Counted from the stretch's first letter, positions 22,700 through 36,500 are shown. The stretch is DNA of 64,000 nucleotides from Ehretia macrophylla (GCA_037974665.1 CM075768.1:59538316-59602315); one strand, 5' to 3'. Notes: a model not told the origin generated them from the letters alone. Made by a program: numbers and translations.

Positions 22700-25600
22700 G
22701 TGTTTCTCTCCCACTTGGATCAGTGAATGGAAGCAAATCCTCTTTTCAACTGAAAATTTGTGAGAGATAGGACCATTAGGAGTATTCAATTCAGAAAACT
22801 GAATCTCCTACTAAGAAATTCTATATCCAAGAATGTTGAGTTCAAACACACTCCCACTATCTATTTAGCAATGAACATTTCCTTTGGAGCGTTCAAAGTA
22901 CCAAATGGAAATACACATATTTCCTTTTAGTTTAAATTTCTCAAGCTCATGAGAAATGTGATGAACAAAAGTAGTCAACTCACATGGTCATAAGTCATCG
23001 GAGACTAGTTCACCACCTGTCCATGACGCATAGAGAGTTAAAGTGACTGATTTCTAGGGCTCTCAATTAAGTAGATATCTATGTGGCAGTTATTTATTCT
23101 CAACACAAAATTGAGAAAACTACATGAGCCAACATATACTTAACCACATCCAATGAGGTTTTATTCCTTCTTCTACAACATCTCATAGTTGCGAAGTGCC
23201 AGGAATATTTAGCCCTCAATTCATACATTTTTTTTCTCACAAATTGTTTTGAACAAATCAAATCAATATCACCGAACTAGATCGGTTCTCAAAGATTTCT
23301 CATTATGTTGGTTTGATTCTCAACATGATTAAAATATCATCCAAAGCAGTTAAACTTCGGACATGTGAGAACAAAAAAAGGGCAAGACCAACACTTGTGA
23401 AAGCTTTGAGAAAAGTAACGAAATGCCTCATGTCTCTCCCTATCATTCTTTGGACCATAGATTTCAAGATGAATTCAATTGAAAACTAGCTCGCAAGCCT
23501 TCGCCAAACATTTTTACCGTGGAGTTATTAGCTAGACAACTTGCACACATGGGCAGATAGAATTATGCAAATCACAGGCTCAAAAGACCTTCTCTTGTGA
23601 GTCTGTGCATTCTATTTTGCTCAATATGCCTAGCTTGTTATGCTACAAATTTTAACGATGTAGCGTTAAAAACATATATTTATATAGCAATGGTTCTTCA
23701 TGTTCAGTGTATAGAATAAGAAGACCATCCACGATATATAGTCAGATTTATAATGAGTTGTTCCTAACAATTTGACTGAGTTCCATATATACGAAGTTGA
23801 GAACCTAATCGTAAGAGGATTTGATCCATAGACCATATATTTCTAGAATCGGAGCTTATAGGATGCATGAAAAAAATTAGAGTTTGACCATCACATAGTG
23901 GTAGCTAACAAGTGCCGATGCCCTTGTCTTCAACTCTTGGATTATTTCCTACAAATATCCACCGTAATTTACCCAAAATCTAATGGTAATGTAAATGCTC
24001 CTTCATGTCTAGTTATAGGGTTAAACGCATAGTTTCGGCTCAAGGCAATTCCGAGCTTAGTGACTGTTTTTATGACAATTGTAGCACATAGCTCAAATTT
24101 ATCACATATACGTCTGATCTTTTTGGCATCTCAGTCAGCTTATCCTTTCTTTTTATCATTGGAGTCATTGCCCCTTGTGCTTGAATCCTTATGACCTTTG
24201 TTTATTGGACTTAGCTACATAAGATTGACCAATGGCCTAGATGGCTAAGAGGCGTTACCTACAATCTCCAGTTGACGTTTTATGTTTGGAATGTCTTAAC
24301 ATTCCTATTGTACGTCATGTTGACAATTATGTGCACTCAACTAGATGGAAAGGATAATATGACAACTTGCACTAGTTGTTCATTAGTGAGAATGTGGCCA
24401 ACTGCCTTCAGTTCTCTAATTATGTTCAACATCTCGAAAATGCTATCTCTTAGTAGCATTGGGACGCTTCTAGCATCTGTCGAACTTGATTATAAGCTGA
24501 CTTAGCTTAGAAATAGAAATTTCACTAAACTTCTCTTTCAAGCTTTCAAAATCCCCACATCAGTAGGTCTTACTTCATAATAAGTAATGAGGTAATATGC
24601 ATAATGCTCAGCAATGTGATGCAAGCATTAACATTTTTCCAACCCAATAGGCTTCTACCTCTTATGCGGAGTGGTGTTTTCACCCTAATGGTTCACCACA
24701 ACATAACTCAGTTTTTCAAGCACCTATTTGCTCATCAAGGATATTCTGAACTATATGATGCCATGTTCGGCAACCATCACTGTTCATTTTTCCTTTGGTT
24801 GAGGGCAAGGATGATATTTTGGCTATTATTAGTAATAACCACAATATAGACATATTTTGGATGTTTGATACTAGCACATTTAGATGTTTAATTCTACTTG
24901 AACAAGTATTTAAATGTAATAAAGTGACATAAGATATAGTACCAGCACATTGTAGTACAACCTGCCAAATGCTATATTCAAATGTCACAATTATCACAAT
25001 TTAATCCTATTCGAGTAAAAACATTAGTTCCGTATATGAATTACATAAATTCACATGTATGGGAACTAATAGTTCTAGATTAGAATCACACCAATCCCAA
25101 TCTTAGAACTCCTATTCAGATAAAGGATTAATAAACTAATTATTAATATAATAACATATGCAGTAGAAGATTATAATAAAAGAATGATGATAAATACAAA
25201 TATTATCATGATATGAACATGAAAAAATATTTAACATAGAAATAACTAATAATGTTAGACATAATTAAGCACTCTTCAATGTTCTCCATCCGTTCATAAC
25301 TCAGTCCGGTCCACAAGAATTAACACATTCAATTCTCTTTACACATGTAGACCATGATTATTAGGCACATAGAAGCTATCACAAAATTATTGAGATCCAA
25401 AAGACACATTTTGGTTCTACGTGTTAAGAGAAATAAGGGTGCGGTCTGACATTATGCATGAAACCACATATGACTATCACATGCTCATCAAATTATCCCA
25501 TCATATAATTATAAGAATAAGAAAATTTAAGGGATAATCATTTTGGGCCCACAACAATGTGTGTTCATATGGTCAGTAGTGTTTGGAGTATTTCTTGCGG

Positions 25601-26449
25601 GTTGTTTAACTCGCACAATTCTCAAATGACCACTAAAGTTCTCGAGAAAATAAACAACTTTAGTACATAATGGTCCAATCAATTAATTTCAAAAATTAAT
25701 AGTACACATAGCAACTATTAATATTGTACACAACAAGTTGTATGATAAAATGACATAAATTTCATACTATAAAATGAAATTACAAAATTTTCATGTCACT
25801 TGTTGCAAAGATTCCAACGTAATTACACAAATTTCAGAATTTAAATGAAATTACAAAAATCTCATGCCCCTAATTGTAAATATTACAAGGAAATTACACA
25901 AATTTTAGGCATTTATATGAAATTACAAAAATTTTATGCCTATATTGTAATAATTATAATTGAATCACAAAGAAATTTGGGTAATTAAATGAATTCAATC
26001 ATGATTTTATGTCTAAATTGAAATTATATACTTGCTCTGCGAGAAATAGAAGCCAAAAACATAACTATCACAAAGATAACGGCCCTAATTGAGAATATGG
26101 GGGTCAAAAATGATATTATCACAGAGATAATAGGCCAAAAGAAGAACATAAGATAAAATAAATAAATTACCACTAAGGTAATGGGCTAGATCAAAAATAA
26201 TACATAGTTATGGGGTCAAACTTTAAATAATATAAAGTTTTAGGGTCAAACCATAAATAATATAAGTTATGGGGTCAAAACGTAAATAACACAAAGTTAT
26301 AGAATCAAACCATAAATAATACAAAGATATGAGATTAAAACATAAATAACACAAAGTTATGGGGTCATTTATAAAAACATCAAAAAGATGTGGGCCAAAA
26401 AAAATAATAATAATAATACAACATATGTATTAATAAATTTTTTTTTTTT

Positions 26450-26700
26450 TTAAATGCCAAGCCAAGCCGAGCCGAGCCAAGCCAAAACTAAGCCGAGCCG
26501 AGCCATGAGCCGGGCTAGAAAGCCGAGCCGGTAAGCAAGCCACCACGCCGAGTCGTTAATCGAGCCACCAAGTTGAGCCACCAAGCCGAGTCGGAGCCGA
26601 CTGAGCAAGCTGAGCCGACGAGCCAAGCCTCTAAATCGAGCCAAACCTCTTAGCCGAGCCACCATATCACAAGCCAAGCCAAGTCACATTTGAGAGCTAA
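26450..26700. repeat. GCCGAGCC/GCCAAGCC minisatellite
   Basis: About 240 bp built from AGCCGAGCC, AGCCAAGCC and close variants, much richer in G+C than the surroundings. It lies near the 5' (right-hand) end of the intron-19 Copia. The 75-aa minus-strand frame across it (LARLRLGL type) is purely repeat-derived. Confidence 0.85.
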
Positions 26701-27443
26701 GAATTAAAAATAAATTTTAATTCTTCTTTTTTTATTAAAAAAAAATTATATGGCACATGGCCACGTGGCGAATCTTAATTAAGCCACGTGGCCCACTACT
26801 TAATGTTCAGGCATGATTGAACCTGTTCTATCACGTTTGAGACAAGTTGTAATAACCCCATTTTGTTTTCCTTTTTAAAAAAAAAAAAAAAAATCCTCAA
26901 CCACAAAAAGAAAAATGCACGACCACGTGGCATCCCACGATTGGGCCACGTGTCCCACATGTCCAGACCCATATTCAGCCAATGTTTTACGTTTTCAACG
27001 CGCACACACTACACCAAGAACACGCACTAGTCCAATTTTTTTTTTTAGATTTTCACGAAAATCTTCCAAAAATCATATCTCATGCATTTTAAGCCCAAAT
27101 TTAGCAAATTACATGTCTACGGAAAACTATTGACGAGCCCGTTCTAACAGTACCAAATACACAATTTTTTGAGCACAATTAAAGTACGAAATAGGCCAAA
27201 AACAGTAGCAAAAAACAGAATAAATTTTTTTTTTTACAAAACAACTAATTTATACAATTATATACAAAAATCACATAGATTACGTATAAGTGATGAAAGA
27301 AACATATTCTTTTGATTTCAACATGCACGAATTCGCTCGATTTTAGCCAAGAATTATCATGCTTAAAATTTACCATAAAATTCGCATAAAAAAATATAAA
27401 TTCACATATTTTACGGAGAACCAACGATATAGCTTGATACCAA

Positions 27444-27857
27444 TGAATAATTTAACACAGAATGCGGATCTTCATAAATCGAATAGAATACTAACATCGT
27501 AGTATGCGGAAGAGTCTGCAGGAATTAACCACGTTCGTTCCACCGTTAAACAGCCGCAAATCGAAGTCCAAAATACATATTCAATCTTGGACTATATTGC
27601 CACAACTTAAATGCCGATTTGATTTTGATGTCTATGAACTATAGACATAGCAAGAGAGATTGAGAGAGAGAGTAAAGAAGATGAGAAGAAGACTTATTGT
27701 CTTCTTTTCTTGTATCTGATGTCTAAGAAAAAAGAACGTCTCTTTTTTCTTAGATATTAGAAGTTGTGGGAAGTTGAATAACTTCCCATAATTTCCATAC
27801 CCATAAATGGGTTGGGTCAGGTCAACCCACATTGGGCGACCCCTCCTAAATCCAACA
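27444..27857 (-). repeat. 5' LTR of the intron-19 Copia
   Basis: Partner of 19530-19943. Its inner border is followed on the minus strand by the primer-site-like TGGTATCAAGC. Outer border by the duplication AAAGT. Confidence 0.85.
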
Positions 27858-28260
27858 AAAGTATAATTCAAGGTGATTGAACTGGAGATGGCGAATTCAC
27901 AACCTTGATGTTGAGCTATGCAGGGCACCCCTGTTTCTTATTTTTAATAGTGTCTAAAAGAGTATAGGGAAGTTCTCTAGAAGATAAATTTCTGAATACA
28001 CCATGGAAATATTGGAAGGGGAATGTGATTATATTGCAAGTCTGTTGGTTGAGATAGCATTTAGTACAACAAATAAACATTATGAGTAAGCCTGATTTTC
28101 TTTCTGATACATCCTAGATCCATACATATCTATGAAACATTTATCTTCCAGCTCCCAGGAAAGACACAAGTGCACAATTGCAACAAGATATACAAAACAT
28201 AGGCAAACGGTAAACTTCGTACAACGAAAAGATAAACTCAATATACTTCTCTTCTCTTAC

Positions 28261-28425
28261 CTTCATCATCGTAGCTCGGCTTTCTTTTTCTTCTCTGAAC
28301 TAAGTAATATACAGCAAATACAACCACAAAGCTAAGAACTACAACAGGAACAACAATCCCCACAATCTGACCAATTCTGTTCTTATATTCAGACAGAGGA
28401 TTGTTACTAACGGTAGGCTCAAAAT
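28261..28425 (-). pseudogene. RLK exon 19: transmembrane segment
   Basis: It reads DFEPTVSNN, a short linker, then the helix IVGIVVPVVVLSFVVVFAVYY, and a basic stop-transfer patch QRRKRKP before DDEG. This is the single membrane pass that separates ectodomain and kinase. The frame is open. Confidence 0.85.
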
Positions 28426-28523
28426 CTGTAAAGAATCTCAATTAACAAAGTAGTTGAAATCAAGAAATTGAACTATAAACTTGCACTTCAAAGTGTATCA
28501 GATTTTTGGTAATTCATTTGTAC

Positions 28524-28720
28524 CAGGGGTGGCACTAATTGCTGAGATAGATGGTCCATATAAGCCTTGGAAAGGTACACAACACGTTCCTTTTCCAGCC
28601 CAAAAAAGATGAATTTCAATGTAATTTTCAGAAACTTGAACTGGAAATGGCCTAGACAGCTCTGAGTGAGGCACCTCCGGCCTCCTTTCGTATGTCAAAA
28701 TCTTGCAACCCCCGATTCCC
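28524..28720 (-). pseudogene. RLK exon 18: malectin-like domain, second part, frameshifted
   Basis: The beginning reads GNRGLQDFDIRKEAGG in one frame. The end reads VQVSENYIEIHLFWAGKGTC and YGPSISAISATP in another. Both halves are well conserved with relatives, so a small insertion or deletion lies between them at about 28675-28690. Acceptor TTCCAG and donor GTACAA are present. Confidence 0.8.
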
Positions 28721-29385
28721 CTGGAACGAACAAACAAACAACAGTTTACTATATTGATCATATGATGCAGAGAAAGAGAAGGAAAAATAAATAAATAAAA
28801 TAATTTGCTTTCATTTTCTGAATTACATTAGTGTGGACACACTAATAGTCTTCATCTAAGGGTAAAGACACCTCAGCTGCCTCTGTAATGGACACTGTCA
28901 CATGGCTCGTCTTATTTGATATTCGAGAATAGTGAAGATTGAAATATGATGGTCGTGCAGCATCAATGCAAAGAAAATGAAATGGAATCATCTTTGTGCT
29001 CAAGAAGTAGAAACGACAAGGGCCTGATATGGTTAGGATTTACTTCAGTATCTAGGGGAATTTCCATCTTTACCATGAATCCATCAATACACAAGGCATT
29101 CAAGGTGCCCTTTAGCGAAAGATCTTTGATGAGCAGTGTAGGTAGTCTGGGCTTAGAGAATATGAGATTGATGCTACTTTCGTATTCAGGTGATCTAGAT
29201 CAAGTAAATCATGAAATATTGATGGATCATTGATTGGCGACTTGGTAAAACTCAAAAGTTTGACAGAAAATGTTGAATGAGATTCAGATTTTTAAGGCAG
29301 CCAAGTTCTAAAAAATAAAGTAAAAGGACAATATGTAACATAAAATTTAACCTTCCAAGGAATCACACAGGGAAGATGAAGTTTT

Positions 29386-29995
29386 TGTAATAATTTTTGG
29401 TGATTTGTGAATGGAAACCATTTAATAATAGAATAGTAGTTATAATGATGACTTATATTGGGCATGCGTGCCTTTATTGAAAGGAGATGTTGTTAGCTTT
29501 TGTTTGGCATATGCAAAGGTAACATGGCTGCTAAAAAGTCCATGCACTGAGAATGAAATAATGTTTCTTTACTCTGATCTAAATATTCTAGCATTGAGGT
29601 TTGGCTATAATGGTTATGTGTGTTTGCATAGAGGAGACGGGAGAAAGAAGAGGAGAACTAGTGAGCAGAACAAAATCATCATTTAACGTTGTGTTCAAAA
29701 GAGAGAGTTTTCCATACTTAGTTCGCAAGCTTTGTAATTTGGTGTGCTCCTATTACGAAGGAAATATCATTGTATCCTGGGAGACTTGCGTCAGTCAACC
29801 GAAAGCACCATAGCGGGGCGTTTAAAAGTCTTAAAGATATCGAGTCTAATTCGAGCCTCGATATCTATTGTATTTGGTTTATTTCTACATCCTTGAATTT
29901 TAATACTGTTAATTTTACATTCTGTTATTTTAATTTTTATTGTACATCTTATATTTTTTATTTACAGCACTTCTCTCATTTTAATTTATCCAACA
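29386..29995 (+). repeat. 5' LTR of the intron-17 Copia
   Basis: 610 bp from TGTAATAATTTTTGG to CCAACA. Partner 35614-36224. The short frames in it recur almost unchanged in the partner LTR and are not genes. Confidence 0.9.
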
Positions 29996-30239
29996 ATCTT
30001 AAGACTTTTAAGCGTTATAATTATGTGAAGTACAACAAACTGGAAAATAAATTACGTTTCCATATACCTCTTAATTTTCTGAAGTTAATGATAAAAATTT
30101 CATTAAATTTGGACTTAAAATGAGAAAGATATGATTTTTTAAGGACCTAATCTTATACTGAATGTTCTATTTTTGGATCAGTTTATCCATGTAATTACCG
30201 TTTGATTTTCGTTTGCACAATTGACGTTTGCTGAAAGTG

Positions 30240-30530
30240 AAACTTTGCATTATAATATATATATATATATTATATTAGCTGCAGTAGCTTTACATTAGTA
30301 CCTTTACATTATAATATATATTATTATATTAGTTGTGTATTAAATAATATATATTATTATATTAGTTCTATATTATATTAGTTATTGCTGAAAGAGAAAC
30401 TTTGCATTATAATATATATATATTATATTAGTTTCAGTAGTTTTACATTATAATATATATTATTATTTTAGTTATATATTATATTAGTTATTGTAGCTTT
30501 TAATACAGTAGCATTATAATATATCGTTTA
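30240..30530 (+). repeat. AT-rich degenerate repeats in the Copia leader
   Basis: Four to five imperfect units containing CATTATAATATATA and TTATATTAGTT follow the 5' LTR before gag. Non-coding. Confidence 0.7.
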
Positions 30531-30562
30531 TTTGAGAAGCAAAAAATTCTAATTGTTCTTGC

Positions 30563-30636
30563 TGCTACATACGTTTGATCCCAGGACCTCAAGGCAACTA
30601 ATGAGAAAAGTCTACCACTGAACCAAATGCTACTTC
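30563..30636 (-). other. tRNA-like sequence with pol III box A/B pattern
   Basis: On the minus strand the stretch reads TTTGGTTCAGTGGTAGACTT, a good box A, and about 40 bases on GGTCCTGGGATCAAAC, resembling a decayed box B. The acceptor stem does not pair, so it is not a working tRNA gene. A tRNA-derived SINE head or a captured tRNA fragment inside the Copia leader is more likely. Confidence 0.4.
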
Positions 30637-33600
30637 TTGGTTCTTAAGTGACAAAATAATTACTAGTAGACTAAACTCTCTAACTGAATCGAGAAAAACT
30701 AATTTGAGTAATTGTTTTACTTATTTTGTTTGTACTATTTACTTGACAGTCTAATATAAGTATATATATACATATAGTAGATTGTGTTATTTTAATATTT
30801 CTTTTATTTTTTTTATTAGAAGTATTATTTCCTTAATTGTTACTTTAAAATTAATTTTAGTATTTTGCGACTAACTTGATTTTTGTGTAGTGCAGCGTGT
30901 ATAAATAAGTATTTGGACTTAATATAAATAATATTAATCATGAATACCAAAACTGGAAATTTGAATTATGGACAATCATTTGGACCTAATAACCCAAACG
31001 TGCCCTTGACTAGAAGTGGATCAACCAATGGATCTGCAGGAAATGAGAATGTACCTTTAACTAGGCCATCGGTGACTGTTGCTTCGGCTATGCCATTTGT
31101 GGCGTCAACTCCTGTTGGACATAGCGAGAGGCCAGAAAAGTTCAACGGGAGAGATTTTAAGAGGTGGCAACATAAAATGTTGTTCTACTTGACCACCTTG
31201 AATTTTGCTTGATTTTTGAAAGAGGATGCATCACAATTGGGTGACGATCCTAATATGCAGACTGTTGCTGCTGTTGATGCTTGGAAGCATACAGACTTCC
31301 TTTGCAAAAACTATATCCTCAACGGGTTGGACAATGCATTGTATAACGTCTACAATCCAATAACAACTGCTAAGGTACTATAGGAATCTTTTGAGAAGAA
31401 GTATAAAACGGAGGATGCGAGCACAAAGAAATTCATTGTGGCCAGATTCCTTGACTTCAAAATGGTAGATTCCAAGCCTCCGATGCCGCAAATAGATGAG
31501 TACCAGGTACTCATTCATGAGTGCCATGCAGAAGGTATAAATATGGGAGAACGTTTTGAATTTGGTGCACTTATTGAGAAGTTGCCTCCCAACTGGAAGG
31601 ACTTCAAGAGTTATTTAAGGCATAAGCGAAATGAGATGACTCTTGAAGATCTAGTTTTGAGATTGATGATTGAAGCAGACAACCGCAAATCTGAGAAAAA
31701 AGTTGGTTTTCCGCCTTTGGAATCAAAGGTTAATGTGGTTGAGCATGGTCCGAGCAACAACAAGAGAAATTTCTCCAACCAAAGTCAGAAAAGGGGAGAA
31801 CAGAAGAAGCAGCAATTCGATGGGAACTGCTTTGTTTGTGACAAGCCGGGGCACAAGGCAAGAGACTGCAGGTACCGCAAGAACCAGGGCAATCTGAATA
31901 AGAGGAAAGCTCAGGCAAATGCTGTAGAAGACCTGGGCAATGATATCTCTGACATCAATCTGTCAGCTGTTGTGTCAGAAGTCAATCTAGTAGGGAATCC
32001 AAAGCAATGGTGGGTGGACACTCGGGCCACTAAGAATGTTTGCTCTGATAGGAAAATGTTCACTACCTATCAAACTGTTTCTGAAACCCTTTACATGGGT
32101 AACTCTGCCACTTCGAAGGTGGAAGGAACTAGGAAGGTAATCTTGAAGTTTACCTCTGGAAAGGAGCTGACACTCAACAATGTACTGCATGTCCCAGATA
32201 TCCGGAAGAATTTGGTTTCTGATCTTTGTTGAGTAAGTATGGATTCAAATTAGTGTTTGAGTCTGGTCAATTTGTGTTAACCAAATTTGGAATGTTTGTA
32301 GGCAAGGGCTATGAGTGTGATGACTTATTTAAGCTCAATGTAATGACTATTGCCCCAACTGTTGTAAAGGCTGACGAGCCTACCAAATTTGGTATGAATA
32401 AGAATAAGTCTGTTGCTTATGTCTTGGATTCTCCTAATTTATGGCATGATAGATTAGGACATGTGAATTTTGATTCTTTGCATAAATTAATCAATTTAGG
32501 TATAATACCTAAAGATGATTGGAACATAAATAAAAAATGTGAAGTATGCGTAGAATCAAAATTAACAAGAACTTCCCTTAAATCAGTGGAAAGGAGTTCA
32601 GAACCTCTGGATTTAATTCACAGTGATATTTGTGATTTAAAATTTGTGCAAACTAGAGGTGAGAAAAAGTATTTTATTACTTTTATTGATGATTGCACAA
32701 GATATTGTTATGTTTATCTACTTAGAGGCAAAGATGATGCTTTGGAAGTATTTAAACTATACAAAAATGAGGTAGAAAATCAACTCGGCAAAATGATTAA
32801 GATGTTGAGAAATGATAGAGGAGGAGAATATGTATATCCCTTTGAAGAATATTGTGCTGAACATGGAATTGTTCATCAAACGACGGCTCCTTACTCTTTT
32901 CAACAAAATGGTATTACTGAACGCAAAAATCGAACTCTTAAAGAGATGATGAATGCCTTGTTGATTAATTCGGGTTTACCTCAGAACTTGTGGGGGGAGG
33001 CAATATTAACTGCGAACCATATTCTTAATAAGGTACCCCACAAGAAATTAAGCAAGACACCTTATGAGTTGTGGAAAGGTCGACTATCTTCCTACAATTA
33101 CTTAAGAGTGTGGAGGTGTCTAGCTAAGGTAAGAGTTTCGGCTCCTAAAATGGTCAAAATAGGACCAAAGACTGTGGATTGTATCTTCATTGGATATACA
33201 CACAACAGTGCTGCATACATGTTTCTTGTGTATAAATCAAAAATAATTGATATACATGTGAATACAGTTATTGAATCAAGGAATGCAGAATTTTTTGAAG
33301 AAAAATTTCCTTGTAAAATTATGCAAGAATCAAGTTCTACGAAAAGAACATATAACGAAAGTCAAGAATTAGATATAGATGATGAGGCTATATCTAAAGA
33401 TATTGAAGATGAATCAAGACGTAGCAAGAGGGCTAGAACATCTAAGTCTTTCGGTCCAGATTTTCTAACGTATTTGTTAGAAAATGAGCCTCACACTTTT
33501 AACGAGGCAATGTCTACTCCTGAAGCTCCTTTATGGAAAGAGGCAGTAAACAGTGAAATTAAATCCATCATGCAAAATCATACATGAGAACTGGTGGATC

Positions 33601-35613
33601 TTCCTCCTGGAAATAAACTTTTAGGGTGTAAATAGATTTTTAAGAGGAAGTTGAAGGCTGATGGACCAATAGACAAATACAAGGCCAGGCTTGTCATTAA
33701 GGGATATAGATAAAAAGAAGGTCTTGATTATTTTGATACATATTCACCAGTCACGAGAATTACATCCATACGGATGTTGATAGCTATCGCAGCTATCAAT
33801 AATCTTGAGATACATCAAATGGATATAAAAACAGCCTTCTTGAATGTAGATCTAGATGAAGAGATCTACATGGAACAACCTGAGGGGTTTGCAGTTCCTG
33901 GAAAAGAGAAGAAGGTTTTTAAGCTTGTAAAATCTCTTTACGGACTAAAACAAGCGCCTAAACAATGGCATGAAAAATTTGATAAAGTCATGATGTCAAA
34001 TGGCTTTAGGATTAATGAATGTGACAAGTGTGTCTATGTGAAAGGCACAGGTCAAGAATGTGTCATTGTTTGTCTCTATGTAGACGATATGCTCATTATC
34101 GGAAGCAATGAGAGTGTCATTAAGGCTACCAAAAGAATCTTATCCAGTAGCTTCGACATGAAGGATATGGGTATGACAGATGTGATTCTGGGTATTAAAA
34201 TTACCAGAACATCTGATGGACTAGTCTTGTCTCAGTCTCATTATATAGAGAAAATACTGGACAAGTTTAATAAAAATGATGCTAGTCTAGCGAAGACACC
34301 TATAGATGCAAATGTACATCTAACCAAAAATACCGGTGAAGGAATATCTCAATTAGAGTATTCAAGGATTATTGGTAGTTTGATGTACATTATGAATTGC
34401 ACGAGGCCCGATATAGCATTAACTGTGAGCAAATTGAGCAGGTATACGAGAAATCTAGGGAAAGACCACTGGGTAGCTATAATAAGAGTTCTAAGGTATC
34501 TGAGATACATATTAAACTTTGGACTACACTATACCCGATATCCAGTTGTACTAGAGGGATACAGTGATGCCAACTGGATATCGGATACTAATGACTCCAA
34601 ATCCACGAGTGGATATATTTTTACTTTGGGAGGGGCAGCCGTCTCTTGGAAATCCACTAAGCAAACATGTATAGCCAGATCCACGATAGAATCTGAGTTT
34701 ATAGCTTTGGATAAAGCTGCAGAGGAAGCCGAATGGCTTCGACAGTTCTTAGAGGATATTCCAAACTAGCCCAAACCTGTGCCATCTATCTGCATACACT
34801 GCGATAGTCAATCTGCTATTGGAAGGGCACAGAGTAGCATGTACAACGGTAAGTCTAGACATATACGTCGTAGACATAATACCGTCAAACAATTGCTCTC
34901 TAATGGGGTTATCTCAATTGACTATGTGAAGTCAAAAGATAACATTGCGGATCCGCTTACTAAAGGCTTGAACAGAGAGCAAGCTTGCAAGTCGTCGAGG
35001 GGAATGGGTCTTAAGCCTATGTCTAAAGAGTAATCATAGTGGAAAACCCTACCTACGTGACAAGAGTTCCCCGGATGTAGGTTCAAAGGGAAAAACTGAG
35101 CTATGAATGATTCACCGTGAGCACTATAGGGGTAATACTCCTACCTATTCCTATGACGAGCAGATAGTGCTGCCTGTATGTGGTTTAGGCTAAGCTATGC
35201 TTTTAATGATACTTGTATCCTGGTAATCCAAGTGGAGTATTGCAGGAATACTCTTAATAAGTGATCACCTATGTGAGTAGGGAGTGGGCCGCTCCTATGA
35301 GAATCTCTAAGGCTAAATTCTCTAGAGTACACATGAAACTGGGAGTTGTTCAGGGCCAAAACGAACACAACCGTGAGAACTGAAGTATGGTTAAGAGGAT
35401 ACTGTGTGAGTTCTATTGTCTTGGTTTACACAAAAGCTGAACAGTTCAAGACATCGCGTTCACTGGTCAACAAGTAAATCCGATAGCTCTCACTACGGAA
35501 GGTTCAAGGCCAAAAGCTACCTATCCAGAAGCAGTGTCATTCTTTTAAACTCTCTCTAGTGTCTGCATTTGTCTTTACATTTTGTATTGTTAATTTCCAT
35601 TCATGTGGGGGAT

Positions 35614-36224
35614 TGTAAGAATTTTTGGTGATTTGTGAATGGAAACCATTTAATAATAGAATAGTGGTTATAATGATGGCTTATGTTGGGCATGCGTGCC
35701 TTTATTGAAAGGAGATGTTGTTAGCTTTTGTTTGGCATGTGCAAAGGTAACATGGCTGCTAAAAAGTCCGTGCACTGAGAATGAAATAATGTTTCTTTAC
35801 TCTGATCTAAATATTCTGGCTTTGAAGTTTGGCTATAAATGGTTGTGTGTGTTTGTTTTGAGAAGACGGGAGAAAGAAGAGGAGAACTAGTGAGCAGAAC
35901 AAAATCATCATTTAACGTTGTGTTCAAGAGAGAGAGTTTACCATACTTAGTTCGCAAGCTTCGTAATTTGATGTGCTCCTATTACGAAGGAAATATCGTT
36001 GTATCTTGGGAGACTTACGTCAGTCAACCGAAAGCACCATAGCGAGGCGTTTAAAAGTCTTAAGGACATCGAGTCTAACTCGAGCCTCGATATCTACTGT
36101 ATTTGGTTTATTTCTACATCATTGAATTTTAATACTGCTAATTTTACATTCTGTTATTTTAGTTTTTATTGCACATCTTATATTTTTTATTTGTAGCACT
36201 TCTCTCATTTTAAATTGTCCAACA
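35614..36224 (+). repeat. 3' LTR of the intron-17 Copia
   Basis: 611 bp from TGTAAGAATTTTTGG to CCAACA, followed by the duplication GTTTT. Preceded by the purine tract GTGGGGGAT. Confidence 0.9.
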
Positions 36225-36500
36225 GTTTTAGCATTATACAACAGAATAATGTCATCCAAGATGAGAAATCAATTTAATCACTCTATTATATAGGTGATGA
36301 AGCTGCATTAAACAGAAGTTGATGGGAAGAAGCTCGATGTAATTACCTGAAGAGATATTTTTATTTTTTTATCTTTTCTTTACATTGTTGAATATACATG
36401 TAATCTAGGCCAATCTAAGAAAACAACTTATATGATGTAATGCGAGATCAACAAAAGTTATGGAGGGAATACATTCTGTAACTTTTAACATCACACAAAC

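Larger units (their letters stand above)
19530..27857 (-). mobile_element. Copia-type LTR retrotransposon in RLK intron 19, broken
   Basis: Two 414-bp LTRs (19530-19943 and 27444-27857) with a perfect AAAGT duplication (19525-19529 and 27858-27862). Next to the right-hand LTR stands, on the minus strand, TGGTATCAAGC (27432-27442), a Copia initiator-tRNA(Met)-type primer site. The element therefore reads on the minus strand, as the host gene does. A weak RNase H-like match (minus strand about 21390-21590, DEHKVTSYVF) supports Copia. The coding interior is heavily decayed with many breaks. I count about 24 LTR differences in 414 bp (about 6 %), or around two million years at a rate of 1.3e-8 per site per year. 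Confidence 0.85.
29386..36224 (+). mobile_element. Copia-type LTR retrotransposon in RLK intron 17, nearly whole in layout
   Basis: LTRs 29386-29995 and 35614-36224 are flanked by a perfect GTTTT duplication (29381-29385 and 36225-36229), and a purine tract GTGGGGGAT precedes the 3' LTR. Domains in order on the plus strand: gag from about 30940 with the zinc knuckle [14 protein letters not shown] (about 31828), protease region about 32000-32200, integrase about 32430-33150 (HDRLGH, then D, D and E positions in HSDIC, NDRGGEY and NGITERKN), reverse transcriptase about 33600-34450 (YVDDML near 34078), RNase H about 34550-35000. It runs opposite to the host gene. A handful of breaks interrupt the polyprotein. 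About 35 LTR differences in 610 bp (about 6 %, mostly transitions) suggest about two million years. Confidence 0.9.

Noticed and set aside
26450-26677. 75-aa minus-strand frame rich in L, A, R
   Set aside because: It follows the AGCCGAGCC minisatellite exactly and has no non-repeat content.
28946-29233. 95-aa plus-strand frame in RLK intron 17
   Set aside because: No domain, and it lies antisense in intron sequence of the RLK gene next to a Copia LTR.
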